DNA from: Fratercula arctica
Taxonomy: Eukaryota > Chordata > Aves > Charadriiformes > Alcidae
NCBI GenBank assembly: GCA_947846985.1
Contig: CANTUZ010000025.1
Coordinates: 12,646,100-12,710,099, forward strand
DNA: 64,000 bases
Direction of reading: 5' to 3'
This document shows, one piece after another, positions 12,175-22,338 of the stretch. Below the pieces are notes generated by a model, which worked only from the letters and a program-made list of their open reading frames with translations, searched no databases and had not been told where the DNA came from. The position numbers and the translations under genes are program-made. How positions within the stretch are numbered: the stretch's first letter is position 1; the number at the start of each line of letters is the position of its first letter.

Positions 12175-14199
12175 CTAATACTGGTCATGGTATCCGGTAT
12201 TCACTTCTTGCAGGAATGACTTGGAGGTTCCTTCAAGAGGATCAGAAGCAAGATCAGGCCTTATGGTCTGTCTGGGGAACTGCCCACTGGAAACTGGGGC
12301 GGCACTTTTCCTGGAGGGATCTCCTTTTGTGGTTGTCCTTCCTTGCAACTCCTGTACCCGTGTCCGCAGGATCCAAGTAGGTTGTCCATCCCACTTCCTC
12401 ATGTCCTCTCCATGGTCTCACAGGTAGAACCACAGGGTGCCTCGTGGTGTGTACCCTTTGTACTCTCTCTCTTGAGTGGGGAAATGTCTGCTTCTAATAG
12501 CTGAGATGCTGGCCCGTACAGGTGGGGAGCAGGACATATTCTCTTCAAGTTGCTGAACCTTCCGGGACAGTTTCTCCACAGCTGAGACAAGGGGGGAAGA
12601 GAGGCTTTCTTCATATCGCCGGAGCCGGCCAGCCACCTCATCCACCGTTGGTCCTTCTTCACCTTTCCATTCCATTACTGCCAGTGAGTTGGCATATGAC
12701 GATGGTACGCTCCGTACAAACTTCCGCCACATGGGCCTTGTGCAGTGCACCTCATCAGGATCTGTGGGCAAGTCTGTGTTGTCCAAGTCATAATAAATCA
12801 TCTCCCGCACGGCTAATTCTCTCAGGTACTGGATACCTCTTTCCATGGTGGTCCACTTGCTCGGTTGACATACAACATCTTCACTGAAGGGGTACCTCTC
12901 CCTCACGCCTGACAGGAGTCGCTTCCAGAGGCTGAGGGCTTGGGTCTTCTTTCCAATTGCCTTGTCAATGCCGCCTTCCCTAGACAGGGATCCCAACTGC
13001 CTGGCTTCCCTACCCTCTAATTCCAGGCTACTGGCCCCATTATCCCAACACCGAAGCAGCCAGGTGACAATGTGCTCACCTGAAAGTCGGCTAAAATCTT
13101 TTCGCATATCCCGCAGCTCACTCAGGGATAGGGATCGGGTAATTATCTCTGGTTCTGCCTCTTCCTCCTGTCCTTGTGATGGCCCTGGTTCATCGTCATC
13201 TCTTACTATGCGAACTGATTTCTTTGTGTACTTCTTCTTTTGTATGGGGGCAACGGATACTGGCACGGGTTGGTTCCCTGGTTCAGCAGCAGTGGCTGTC
13301 ACCGGGGCTGGAGTAGCTGCAGTGTCTGTCACCGGGGTTGCAGTAGCCGCAGTGCCTGTCGCAGGGGTCGCAGTAGCCGCAGTGCCCGTCGCAGGGGTCG
13401 CAGTAGCCGCAGTGTCCGTCACAGCAGCACCTGCCACAGGGGCCACAGCAACCGCAGCGCCTGCCGCAGGGGCCGCAGCGCCTGCTGGTCTGGTCTCTGT
13501 CTCTTTCTTCTGAGGGTGCTGCATAACACTGAGTAGTGCCTGGTAGACACTAGCCAGGGCCCAGCACAGTGCAGTGAGTTGTGCCTCTCTAGAATAGCCA
13601 CAGCATTTTCCCTTCAGATATTCTACTATTCTGTCAGGGTCCTGTAATTGTTCAGGGGTGAAGTCCCAGACCATTGGAGGTGAGAAGTTCTCTAAGTACC
13701 TGCCCATGTTCTCCCACCTGCCATGCCACCCCTGACTGTCCAGCCTTGGAGCAGATCTCTGGGTGGTAGTCTTAAATAGTTGTTTAACCCTAAACGAGAC
13801 CTGGAACATATTCAGCAAACATAACACTAGGAACATGCTGGTTTGAGCATCCCAAGGATATTCAAAATTCTCAAAAGCTGTCATACCTGACTCAAAGGAG
13901 AAAAGGGAGGCAAAAGAGCTGGGGAAAGAGTCCCCCCCTGTTTCCCCCATAGACTGGGTGTAATTATTAATGAATTCTGAGAGGTGGTGCCCAATGTACG
14001 GATAGGACAGCAATACCACATAAACGCCCCAAAATAACCGTCTAACAAGTGATGTTATCATATCATAAGCCGATATCGCACAGGACAGTAAAATGATAAT
14101 CCTCATCCCCCTCCCAGAAGTAACAAATATCATCACAGGGAGTGCATAAAACACATAGGAGTTTACATAACACAGCCATGAGAACAAACTAAGCAACAT
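12175..14199 (-). pseudogene. gag: ERV-1 gag with hydrophobic N-terminus, one nonsense codon
   Basis: The ATG at 14199 opens a 593-codon frame that stops at TGA 12418-12420. ERV-2 has CAA there, and the same frame continues here to UAG 12175-12177, so full gag was about 675 codons. Residues 1-70 hold about three membrane-like hydrophobic segments and a fourth lies near 121-135. A Pro/Ala/Thr-rich repeat (ATPATGTA-type units) follows in the middle, then a capsid-like region (LLRCWDNGA...SLWKRLL...) resembling ERVL gag and a coiled-coil stretch (VEKLSRKVQQLEE). I see no CCHC zinc knuckle. The hydrophobic start is unusual for gag; it could alternatively be a leader later joined to gag. Confidence 0.82.
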
Positions 14200-14270
14200 A
14201 GTGACTGGTGACTATTAACAAATTCGTTTTTTCAAGCTCTAGTTAGATTCTGTCGTTGTCTCAACCCTTC

Positions 14271-14290
14271 GAGCCCCACGTTGGGCGCCA
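14271..14290 (-). other. ERV-1 primer-binding site, lysine tRNA type
   Basis: The minus strand reads TGGCGCCCAACGTGGGGCTC, complementary to the 3' end of the tRNA-Lys1,2 type used by several beta- and lentivirus-like elements. It lies eight bases inside the 5' LTR edge. The ERV-2 site differs by one base. Confidence 0.85.
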
Positions 14291-14298
14291 AAAAGGAC

Positions 14299-14634
14299 TG
14301 TCGTGGTTTGGCCTCAGATGGCAACAAAGAACCACGTGTCGCTCGCCCAGCGCTTCCCGGTACGGGAAGGATCAAAAGAAAAAGGCAAAACTCTTGGGTT
14401 GAGACAAAGGCAGTTTAACAGAACAGCAAAGGGAACAAGAAAACAACAACAACAACACCGACAGAGAAATATACAGACGCGAATACGGAACCGCCGCTCC
14501 CCGCCGGTCCGGCCCCGGGACGCGCCAGCCCGCTCCGAACCCGACTGCCCGCCCCCTCCCTCCTTTTAATCTCAGGGTGGGCGTGGCTCACATGGCATGG
14601 AATACTTAACCCTGTCCCTGCCGGAACCAGGACA
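14299..14634 (-). repeat. ERV-1 5' LTR (336 bp)
   Basis: It pairs with 8370-8705 at about 97% identity by my count; every difference is a transition. The termini TGTCC...GACA are intact. It would carry the promoter for the gag-pro-pol transcript. Confidence 0.93.
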
Positions 14635-14639
14635 CACCC
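14635..14639. repeat. Target-site duplication of ERV-1, right copy (CACCC)
   Basis: Exact repeat of 8365-8369. Confidence 0.9.
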
Positions 14640-14651
14640 CAAACCAGGACA
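14635..14651 (-). mobile_element. 5' tip of the X-family LTR split by ERV-1
   Basis: On the minus strand it reads TGTCCTGGTTTGGGGTG, continuing (after removal of ERV-1) into the LTR body at 8369. The same start is seen in the X-type LTR at 16967. Confidence 0.75.
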
Positions 14652-14909
14652 GTCTGTTATAACAACAACAAACTACCAAACAACAGCAACAACCAACTCC
14701 AAGAAAAGGTCCTTTTCAGAAGACCATATCATAGCTACTCCATTACGTGTTCTGCACAAGGATTATTTCTCAGTGATAATGGGAACACATGCTAAGCCAT
14801 AGAGAGCTAACTTTGACATTTCTGGAACAGGAAATATCTAAACATGCAACCAGGTAGCAGCATACATAAAAATCATAGATGCTCGAGCAAATGGGACAGG
14901 AGAACTCTT
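14652..14909. other. Short intergenic stretch
   Basis: A/C-rich with AACAACAAC units just after the LTR edge. Nothing recognised. Confidence 0.5.
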
Positions 14910-15948
14910 CACTGGGTAAAAAAACTGGCTGGAGGGCTGGGCCCAGAGAGTGGTGGTGAATGGAGTTAAATCCAGTTGGCGGCCGGTCACGAGTGGTGTT
15001 CCCCAGGGCTCAGTATTGGGGCCAGTTCTCTTCAATAACTTTATCAATGGTCTGGATGAGGGGACTGAGTGCACCCTCAGGACGTTTGCAGACAACAACA
15101 AGTTAGGTGGGAGTGTCAACCTGCTTGAGGGTAGGAAGGCTTTGCAGAGGGATCTGGACAGTCTGGATTGATGGGCTGAGGCCAATGGTATGAGGTTCAC
15201 CAAGGCCAAGTGCCGGGTCCTGCACTTGGGTCACAACAACCCCATGCAGCATTACAAACTTTGGGAAGAGTGGCTGGAGAGCTGCCTGGCAGAAAAGGAC
15301 CTGGGGGTGTTGGTTGACTGCCAGCTGAAAATGAGCCAGCAGTGTGCCCAGGTGGCCAAGAAGGCCAACAGCATCCTGGCCTGTATCAGGAACAGTGTGG
15401 TGAATGTGACTAGGGAAGTGATTGTCCCCCTGTGCTCGGCACTGGTGAGGCCCCACCTCGAGTACTGTGTCCACTTTTGGGCCCCTCAATACAAGAAAGA
15501 CATTGAGGTGCTGGAGCGAGTTCAGAGAAGGGCAACAAAGCTGGTGAGGGGTCTGGAGAATAAGTCTTATGAGGAGCAGCTGATGGAGCTGGGGTTGTTT
15601 AGCCTAGAGAAAAGGAGGCTGAGGGGAGACCTTATCACTTTCTACAGCTACCTGAAAGGAGGTTGTAGAGAGGTGGGGAGTCGGTCTGTTCTCCCAGGTA
15701 ACAAGCAATAGGGCAAGAGGCAATGGCCTCAGGTTGAACCAGGGGAGGTTTAGATTGGATATTAGGAAAAATTTTTACACTTGAAAGGGTTATTAAGCAT
15801 TGGAACAGGCTGCCCAGGGAAGTAGTGGAATCACCATCCCTGGAGGTATTTAAAAGATGGGCAGACATGGCAACGTTTTTTGTCAGTGTTAGATTGATGG
15901 TTGGACTGAATCTGAAAAGTCCCTTCCAACCTAGACGATTCTATGAAA
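14910..15948 (+). mobile_element. CR1 LINE, 5'-truncated (copy c)
   Basis: The 3' kilobase of a CR1: reverse transcriptase palm ([13 protein letters not shown]), the catalytic box read as FADN instead of FADD near 15087-15098, the thumb ([37 protein letters not shown]) and the end CCTTCCAACCTAGACGATTCTATG. A TGA at about 15171 splits the frame. It differs enough from copies a and b to be another subfamily. Inactive. Confidence 0.92.
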
Positions 15949-16629
15949 AATGTGTTCAGAGATAAATATCAGCTGAAACCTACATTTTGGCAACTCATAT
16001 TTACATACACCAATACACACACAGTCTTACCTCCACTGTTTGGACCTCAACACCATTTCTTCCTACAGAATTTTAATAAATGATGGCAAGACATTAGCAT
16101 GAAAATATGTTCTTATTTTGTGGCAACTCATATTCCACATCCTGAACACTTAGGTACTGCTCGGGGTGACAAAGATCCTAACTCCTCTTGCAATGTAGAG
16201 GTATTACCTTCACAGGACAGTCATGAGGCAAACTAGAACCCTCCTCCTCAGAGTATCAAAGTCTCCCTGGGACACAAATGTCTGAATCACACTGTTCTTT
16301 AAGGGGCTTCCTTTTCAACCATCCCCTGTTTTGGAGTAAAAAAAAAAACAAAACAAACGATCTTTTCTACACAAGAAATATAATCCAGTAATGGGATAAT
16401 GGTTTGTTTTATCTATGCTTTAACCAGAAAACATGAATTTCATATTTCATAGATAAAAATCTCAATATTTGCATTTCTTAAATTCCTCTATTTTGACAAC
16501 TTGTGAATACTGACATAAATTAAAAATAATTCCTATTAGGAGCACTCAAATTTGTGGATACAGCATTAGATGTGGGCTAGATAAAGTATCTTCTTGTGTT
16601 TCCATTTTGATGAAACTTTAATATACAAA
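15949..16629. other. Intergenic sequence, nothing recognised
   Basis: A/T-rich unique sequence with one A run near 16340. No exon, RNA or repeat recognised. Confidence 0.5.
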
Positions 16630-16760
16630 TGTCATGGTTTGGGCCGGACTGGCCACTGAAACGAATGACAGATGCTCTCCCCCACCTCTCTCTCCAAGGA
16701 GAGGAGGAGGAGAGAGAGAGAGAGACTTATGAGTTTAAAAAAGAAACTAAACTAATTCAC
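16630..16760 (-). mobile_element. Fragment of an X-family LTR, inverted relative to its neighbour
   Basis: It starts TGTCATGGTTTGGGCC and runs through CTCTCCAAGGAGAGG and GAGAGAGAGACTTATGAGTTTA. This is the reverse complement of the last about 130 bases of the LTR at 16967-17700. The similarity fades near 16760. Confidence 0.7.
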
Positions 16761-16889
16761 CTTTCCTACCCTGAGAATCTGCTATGAGAGATGAATTTCT
16801 ACAGTTATGAACTAAATAGACTTAGTGAACTTTTGTGTATAAAGATAAATCATAACTGAGTGACCTGCATATATCTATTTTTATGTGTA

Positions 16890-16966
16890 TATATATGTAT
16901 AGATTTGATAGATAAAAGTATTAGTGATCTGAGCATGATGCAAATGGTATGGAATAAGGGGTGGAA
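16890..16966 (+). mobile_element. 3' internal end of an ERVL-like element with polypurine tract
   Basis: The stretch GATCTGAGCATGATG...AATGGTATGGAATAAGGGGTGGAA matches the sequence just before the 3' LTR of ERV-1 and ERV-2, but here it leads into an LTR of family X. The X LTR therefore belongs to a relative with the same polypurine tract and a different LTR. Confidence 0.7.
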
Positions 16967-17700
16967 TGTCCTGGTTTGAGGTAAAACAGAACCAACTTTC
17001 TGTTCAGTAATTTTATTTCTTAGCTAGGCCTCTTCTAACTCTCTGAAGTTAACAGCATATTGTGCAGAAAACGGTTTCTTCTCAGAGTGATAAGACCAAT
17101 GTTTACAATTAGTGCCAAGGAATGGTACACAGAGAGGCTCCTGCTTATACTTATTGCTATAACAACCAAGGTCAGCTAATTTCGTTATTTGCCCCGTTGG
17201 AGGGTCGGAAAGGGAAAAGCGTAGAGGGGTCCCACCTGCAGGGAGGAGCAGACAGGACAGGTGACCCAAAATTGACCAACAGGGGTATTCCATCCCATCT
17301 GCCCCATGCTCAGTATAAAAGCTGATGGATCAAGGGGTCAGCCCTCTTTCTTCAATGGCCGATGTCCGAGGAGGACCCTGTCTGTTCATCTGCCTTTGAT
17401 CCCAATCCATGGGTTCCTGACTCCATCTGTGGAATCCAGTTCCCACTCATCACTGAGTTGAGTCTGGTACTTCCCCAGTGCCTGCTGGTGATGTCATCCT
17501 GGGAGCTTAATACAGTTTTGTATATACTGTATCTATTTCATTATTTCCTTTTTATTCTATTATTAATATTTCAGTAAAGTAGGTCAGTTCCTTCTAAACT
17601 CATAAATCTCTTTATCTCTCCTCCTCCTCTCCTGGAGCAAGAGGTGGGGGGAGAGCATCTGTTGTCTCTGTCATTGGCCAATTCAGCCAAAACCATGACA
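16967..17700 (+). mobile_element. LTR of family 'X' (734 bp)
   Basis: It runs from TGTCCTGGTTTGAGG to AACCATGACA. A TATA box (TATAAAAG) is at 17314-17321. The 3' part has TTATTTCCTTTTTATTC and CTCCTCCTCTCCTGGAG. It is the plus-oriented relative of the LTR split by ERV-1. I found no matching flanking duplication, as expected because its upstream flank is internal retroviral sequence, not host target. Confidence 0.82.
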
Positions 17701-19823
17701 AATAGACAAAAGGGAGTTGATATTACCTCTGCTCGGAAATGGAAAAATATTAATGAATTTAAACTCTGGCAAAATGCTTCAGTACTCCCTGCAAAGAACA
17801 TAAATCTTTAGGTACGATAAACTTAATGTCAAACCAATCATAACCTGAGCTAATTTCCTGTCCTAACCTCATATAATTATTAGGTAAGTCTAGCTGAGAG
17901 TCAAATCAGTATGTTTTGAAGATAAAAAAAATACTGGTTGAAAACTAAGGCTCAAATACTGACTTTGCACCTCACCAACATGCTTTTTTTTGAGGGGGGA
18001 AAAAAGCATCGCCTGTGGGAACAATTCTAACAAACCATCTTCTCAAAGATTTATCTTCCAAATACTAGAACTTATTTCTGAATTAAAGAGGTAAGTAAGC
18101 CAAAATGCTTTTACAGCTTTTCACAGTGAGAAGTTATCCTATTCATGGAAGGATTTGGTATGGGCTTATTGATAACTAATGGTAGAATACAGCCTAACAA
18201 AACCAACATGGGAGAAGTTTGGAGACTATAGGTGTTCCAGGTTCTGGTTGGTAAAAGATCCATCTTTCTTCTTTTTCTTTTTAAGAGTTAACAATTTTAT
18301 AGGCAGTTACTTCAAGAAGAGTATGTGCACAGAAACAATGTGTTGCTAAGACTACTACTTATTTTATTTTAAAAATGGTTGCTGTTTGTACATCAGTTCA
18401 GACACTGAGATTTAACTGTTCAGCCCAAAACCACAGAGCTGGTCCCTGAATAGAGTGAAAGAGAATCGATTGTTACAGAAGTCAAACTCATCCCCTCTTG
18501 AAAATTTCCTTGTTGCTCATGTCATCAACAGAGGACACAGAACTTCAGATGCCTCCTCCTTGTCCAGAGGAGTACACTGCAATTCATCAGGGAGGTCAAC
18601 CTGCAGGACAACCAATGCAAGTCTTTTTACCTCCAATGTTACACCATTTGTTAAACTGAGCTCTGAACTGTATTTTGGTCTTCACTGTCACCTCAGCCTT
18701 ACCCCAGCATTGTTTTGCTCAACCTTTTATTAAAATACATTTTAATAATTCCAGTTTAATCTGAGGAATTACAACATATGTCTAACATGAAGACTACAGT
18801 AATCTCAAGGTAATACACACTAGGGTAATGTTTCCAAACTAAAAATGAAGTTTCTCATTCATATCATCTTCTCTGGTTTTAAAATTCAAATATAATTAGA
18901 TCACCTCATATCTTATGTTTCACTAAAATAGTATTCAATAGATACATTTGGGGAGAGAATGCTGATGAAAAATAAGGACTCCTGATGTGCCTATAAATTA
19001 GAGAAGAGACAACTTCCTGCATTGTGTCTGCACATTAACAAATCCACCATAAAACACCTGAAAGCTTAAGTTCATTGTACCATGACCTATGACAACAATG
19101 AGCTTCTAAGACTGTAAAATCAGAAAACCAAATGTTTTTTCCTATCCACATTTGTAAAATTTTAATAGGGAGAATGGGCAACTGCTAGTTATTACTGCAA
19201 GAGACAGCTTTAACATCTGCTTGATCTTTTTATGTTCACTAGCTGTTAGTTTCCATTCTGCTAGGGATTTTTTTAAATTATAGGTTAGACTGAGCATGTA
19301 ATAAAATAACTTAATTTCACGCTGCGCTAGAGTTCAATCACAATCTTCTTTCAGAAGACACTTCTTACTGAGTGTGAAGCCTCCTCAGCCCTTTTGTTCT
19401 CCAGTTCTTTTGTTGCTTCCTTCCTCTAATAGGGAAAGGGTTGGATAATAACCAGTTTTATGGATTTTGTCAATAAGAGACAGGAACAGAAGTTTGAGAC
19501 ACACAGGGCCTTTTCCTGGTCTCATGCCTAATTGCAAAACATCACACTGCTAGTAAATACCATATTCAGCACATATAACAGAAGTGCATCGTGTATAATC
19601 TCATTTTCAAAGCTAAACTTACATGTGAAGCAAAGTTATGATGTTTGCAACATGAATACTGTACTGCTGACATACAATTTCTTACATGTCTGACCCACTT
19701 CAACCTTATTTTCAAAATGTGTAAAACAGACATATTTTATACCTCTTATTCACATAATGTCCAAGACAGCTCTAGTTGGTAAATAAGGTTTAATAGTTAT
19801 TTTCTCTATTCTTGTCTAGCTAG
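17701..19823. other. Intergenic sequence, no repeat recognised
   Basis: Mostly A/T-rich unique sequence. I see no coding exon with splice signals until 19824. Confidence 0.5.
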
Positions 19824-19874
19824 AACTGCTTTGCAGAAGTACGACCTACAGAGTTGAAAAAAAAGTGTCAACAG
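19824..19874 (+). CDS. Putative coding exon 1 of an unrecognised gene
   Basis: A 51-base segment lies between a polypyrimidine tract ending in CTAG (TTTCTCTATTCTTGTCTAGCTAG) and a consensus donor (CAG/GTAAGA). It is open in the phase that joins the next exon: 17 codons, NCFAEVRPTELKKKCQQ. Using the earlier AG (after TCTAG) would add an in-frame TAG, so I chose the second AG. The charged lysine/glutamine-rich composition suits a helix. I do not recognise the protein. Confidence 0.45.
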
Positions 19875-19973
19875 GTAAGAATTTAAAAGTTATCAATGTA
19901 GAATTCAGAGAGCTGTTTCTCTAACAGACAAATAAAACTGGGTATTAATTTATAATTTATATGTCCTGTGCAG

Positions 19974-20153
19974 AAAATTAGACTGCAGAGAGCCAGGTTT
20001 CAGAGTGATGCACAAGGGCTACGTGCAGTCTTGGAGTATATGGAGAAAAATAAAACTGATGAACTGTCATTAAGGGAAGCATGCAAACTACCCATGCATA
20101 TGTTTCAGATGAAGAGTATGATCCCCCTCATTCTCAGGGGAATCTGTCTCCAG
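19974..20153 (+). CDS. Putative coding exon 2 of an unrecognised gene
   Basis: A 180-base segment (60 codons, phase 0 at both ends) lies between the acceptor TATGTCCTGTGCAG and the donor CAG/GTAAAAG, 99 bases after the previous exon. The joined frame stays open. It reads KIRLQRARFQSD..., a predicted helical stretch ending in a more hydrophobic segment (MIPLILRGICLQ). The next downstream exon is not evident; ERV-2 begins 330 bases on. It could be a small gene, an exon pair of a long gene, a noncoding transcript or a decayed gene. I do not recognise the family. Confidence 0.42.
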
Positions 20154-20478
20154 GTAAAAGTGAAACAGAGAAAGCAGAATAGTTGTCATGTTTCCTCTAA
20201 CACTTTATTCCTTCGCTCTCTTCTCACTAGCTAACATTTCTCTTTGCAAGTGGAGAAAACTTACCTTAGAAGTTACGATGATGACTGTCCTGGAATAAGG
20301 GCTATAAATTAGTCTCTTAATTTCATAAGTAATAGTGTAATGATTTAGGACTGGTTTTGCTACTTCAAAACATCAACCTTTTGGGAATTTGGAGCATCAC
20401 ATATTACTAAGCCCATTTATGAAAATGTGGAAGTACATATCTTCCTCGCAGAAAGAAAAATGTATCACATTAGACTAA

Positions 20479-20483
20479 TACAG
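20479..20483. repeat. Target-site duplication of ERV-2, left copy (TACAG)
   Basis: TACAG directly before the 5' LTR, repeated at 26148-26152. Confidence 0.9.
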
Positions 20484-20818
20484 TGTCCTGGTTCTGGCGG
20501 GGACAGGGTTAAGTATTCCATGCCATGTGAGCCACGCCCACCCTGAGATTAAAAGGAGAGGAGGGGGCAGGAAGTGGGGTTTGGAGTGGGCTGGCGCGTC
20601 CCGGGTCCGGACCGGCAGGGAGCGGCGGTTATGTAATCGCGTTTGTATATTCGTCTGTCAGTGTTGTTGTTGTTGTTTTCTTGTTCCCTTTGCTGTTCTG
20701 TTAAACTGCCTTTGTCTCAACCCAAGTTTTGCCTTTTTCTTCTGATCCTTCCCGTATTGGGAAGAGCCAAGTGACCGGCACGTGGTTCTTTGCTGCCGTC
20801 TGAGGCCAAACCACGACA
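20484..20818 (+). repeat. ERV-2 5' LTR (335 bp)
   Basis: TGTCCTGGTTCTGGCGGGG... to ...GGCCAAACCACGACA, homologous along its length to the ERV-1 LTRs. A CCACGCCCACCC box and an ATTAAAAGGA element lie in the first 80 bases. Confidence 0.93.
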
Positions 20819-20826
20819 GTCCTTTT

Positions 20827-20846
20827 TGGCACCCAACGTGGGGCTC
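20827..20846 (+). other. ERV-2 primer-binding site, lysine tRNA type
   Basis: TGGCACCCAACGTGGGGCTC, one base (G to A) different from the ERV-1 site and at the same eight-base distance from the LTR. Confidence 0.83.
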
Positions 20847-20922
20847 GAAGGGTTGAGATAACGACAGAATCCAACTAGAGCTTGAAAAAATGAATTTGTT
20901 AGGTAAATAGTCACTGGTCACT

Positions 20923-22338
20923 ATGTTGCTTAGTTTGTTCTCATGGCTGTGTTATGTAAATTCCTATGTGTCTTATGCACTCCCTGTGATGATATTTGTT
21001 ACTTCTGGGAGGGGGATGAGGATTATCATTTTACTGTCCTGTGCGATATCGGCTTATGATATGATAACATCACTTGTTAGACGGTTATTTTGGGGCGTTT
21101 ATGTGGTATTGCTGTCCTATCCGTACATTGGGCACCACCTCTCAGAATTCATTAATAATTACACCCAGTCTATGGGGGAAACAGGGGAGGACACTTTCCC
21201 CAGCTCTTTTGCCTCCCTTTTCTCCTTCGGGTCAGGTATGACAGCTTTTGAGAATTTTGAATATCATTGGGATGCCCAAACCAGCATGTTCCTAGTGTTA
21301 TGTCTGCTGAATATGTTCCAGGTCTCGTTTAGGGTTAAACGACTATTTAAGACTACGACCCAGAGATCTGCCCCGAGGCTGGACAGTCAGGAGTGGCATG
21401 GCAAGTGGGAGAACATGGGCCGACTTTCAGGTGAGCACATTGTCACCTGGCTGCTTCGGTGTTGGGATAACGGGGCCAGTAGCCTGGAATTAGAGGGTAG
21501 GGAAGCCAGGCAGTTGGGATCCCTGTCTAGGGAAGGCGGCATTGACAAGGCAATTGGAAAGAAGACCCAAGCCCTCAGCCTCTGGAAATGATGACTCCTG
21601 TCAGGCGTGAGGGAGAGGTACCCCTTCAGTGAAGATGTTGTATGCCAACCAAGCAAGTGGACCACCATGGAAAGAGGTATCCAGTACCTGAGAGAATTAG
21701 CCATGCGGGAGATGATTTATTATGACTTGGACAATACAGACTTACCCACGGACCCTGATGAGGTGCACTGCACAAGGCCCATGTGGCGGAAGTTTGTATG
21801 GAGTGCACCATCGTCATATGCCAACTCACTGGCAGTAATGGAATGGAAAGGTGAAGAAGGACAAACAGTGGATGAGGTGGCTGTCTGGCTCCGGTGATAT
21901 GAAGAAAGCCTCTCTTCCCCCCTTGTCTCAGCTGTGGAGAAACTGTCCCGGAAGGTCCAGCAACTTGAAGAGAATATATCCTACTCCCCACCTGTACGGG
22001 CCAGCATCTCAGATATTAGGAGCAGGCATTTCCCCACTCAAGAGAGAGAGTACAGAGGGTACACACCACGAGGCACCCTGTGGTTCTACCTGCAAGACCA
22101 TGGAGAGGACATGAGGAAGTGGGATGGACAACCTACTTGGATCCTGCGGACACAGGTACAGGAGATGCAAGGAAGGACAACCACAAAAGGGGATCCCTCC
22201 AGGAAAAGTGCCGCCCCAGTTTCCAGTGGGCAGTTCCCCAGACAGACCATAAGGCCTGATCTTGCTTCTGATCCTCTTGAAGGAACCTCCAAGTCATTTC
22301 TGCAAGAAGTGAGTACCGGATACCATGACCAGTATTAG
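20923..22338 (+). pseudogene. gag: ERV-2 gag, internally deleted, two nonsense codons
   Basis: It has the same hydrophobic N-terminus as ERV-1. An in-frame deletion then joins the residue after NMG (about 21421) directly to the capsid-like region, removing the Pro/Ala/Thr-rich linker. The frame stops at TGA 21589-21591 (next to a 3-base insertion) and again at TGA 21895-21897 (ERV-1 has CGA), and reaches the family UAG at 22336-22338 without a frameshift. The hydrophobic N-terminus and final UAG occur in both copies, so they are ancestral to the family. Confidence 0.85.

Larger units (their letters stand above)
8370..14634 (-). mobile_element. ERV-1: near-complete ERVL-like (class III) endogenous retrovirus
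   Basis: The 6,265-bp provirus lies on the minus strand, with two 336-bp LTRs, a lysine-tRNA-type primer site, gag and pro-pol in one frame, a purine-rich tract before the 3' LTR and no env. Assignment to the ERVL-like group rests on the reverse transcriptase and integrase sequence, the capsid-like part of gag, the lack of env and the 5-bp duplication. I count about ten differences between the LTRs (roughly 3%), all transitions, so the insertion is fairly young. Only two nonsense codons interrupt coding: one in gag (12418-12420) and one in pol (11170-11172). A second copy, ERV-2, lies at 20484-26147. Confidence 0.93.

Noticed and set aside
13240..13536. Arg/Ser-rich and Val/Ala-rich plus-strand frames
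   Set aside because: They are the other-strand reading of the Pro/Ala/Thr-rich repeat of ERV-1 gag.
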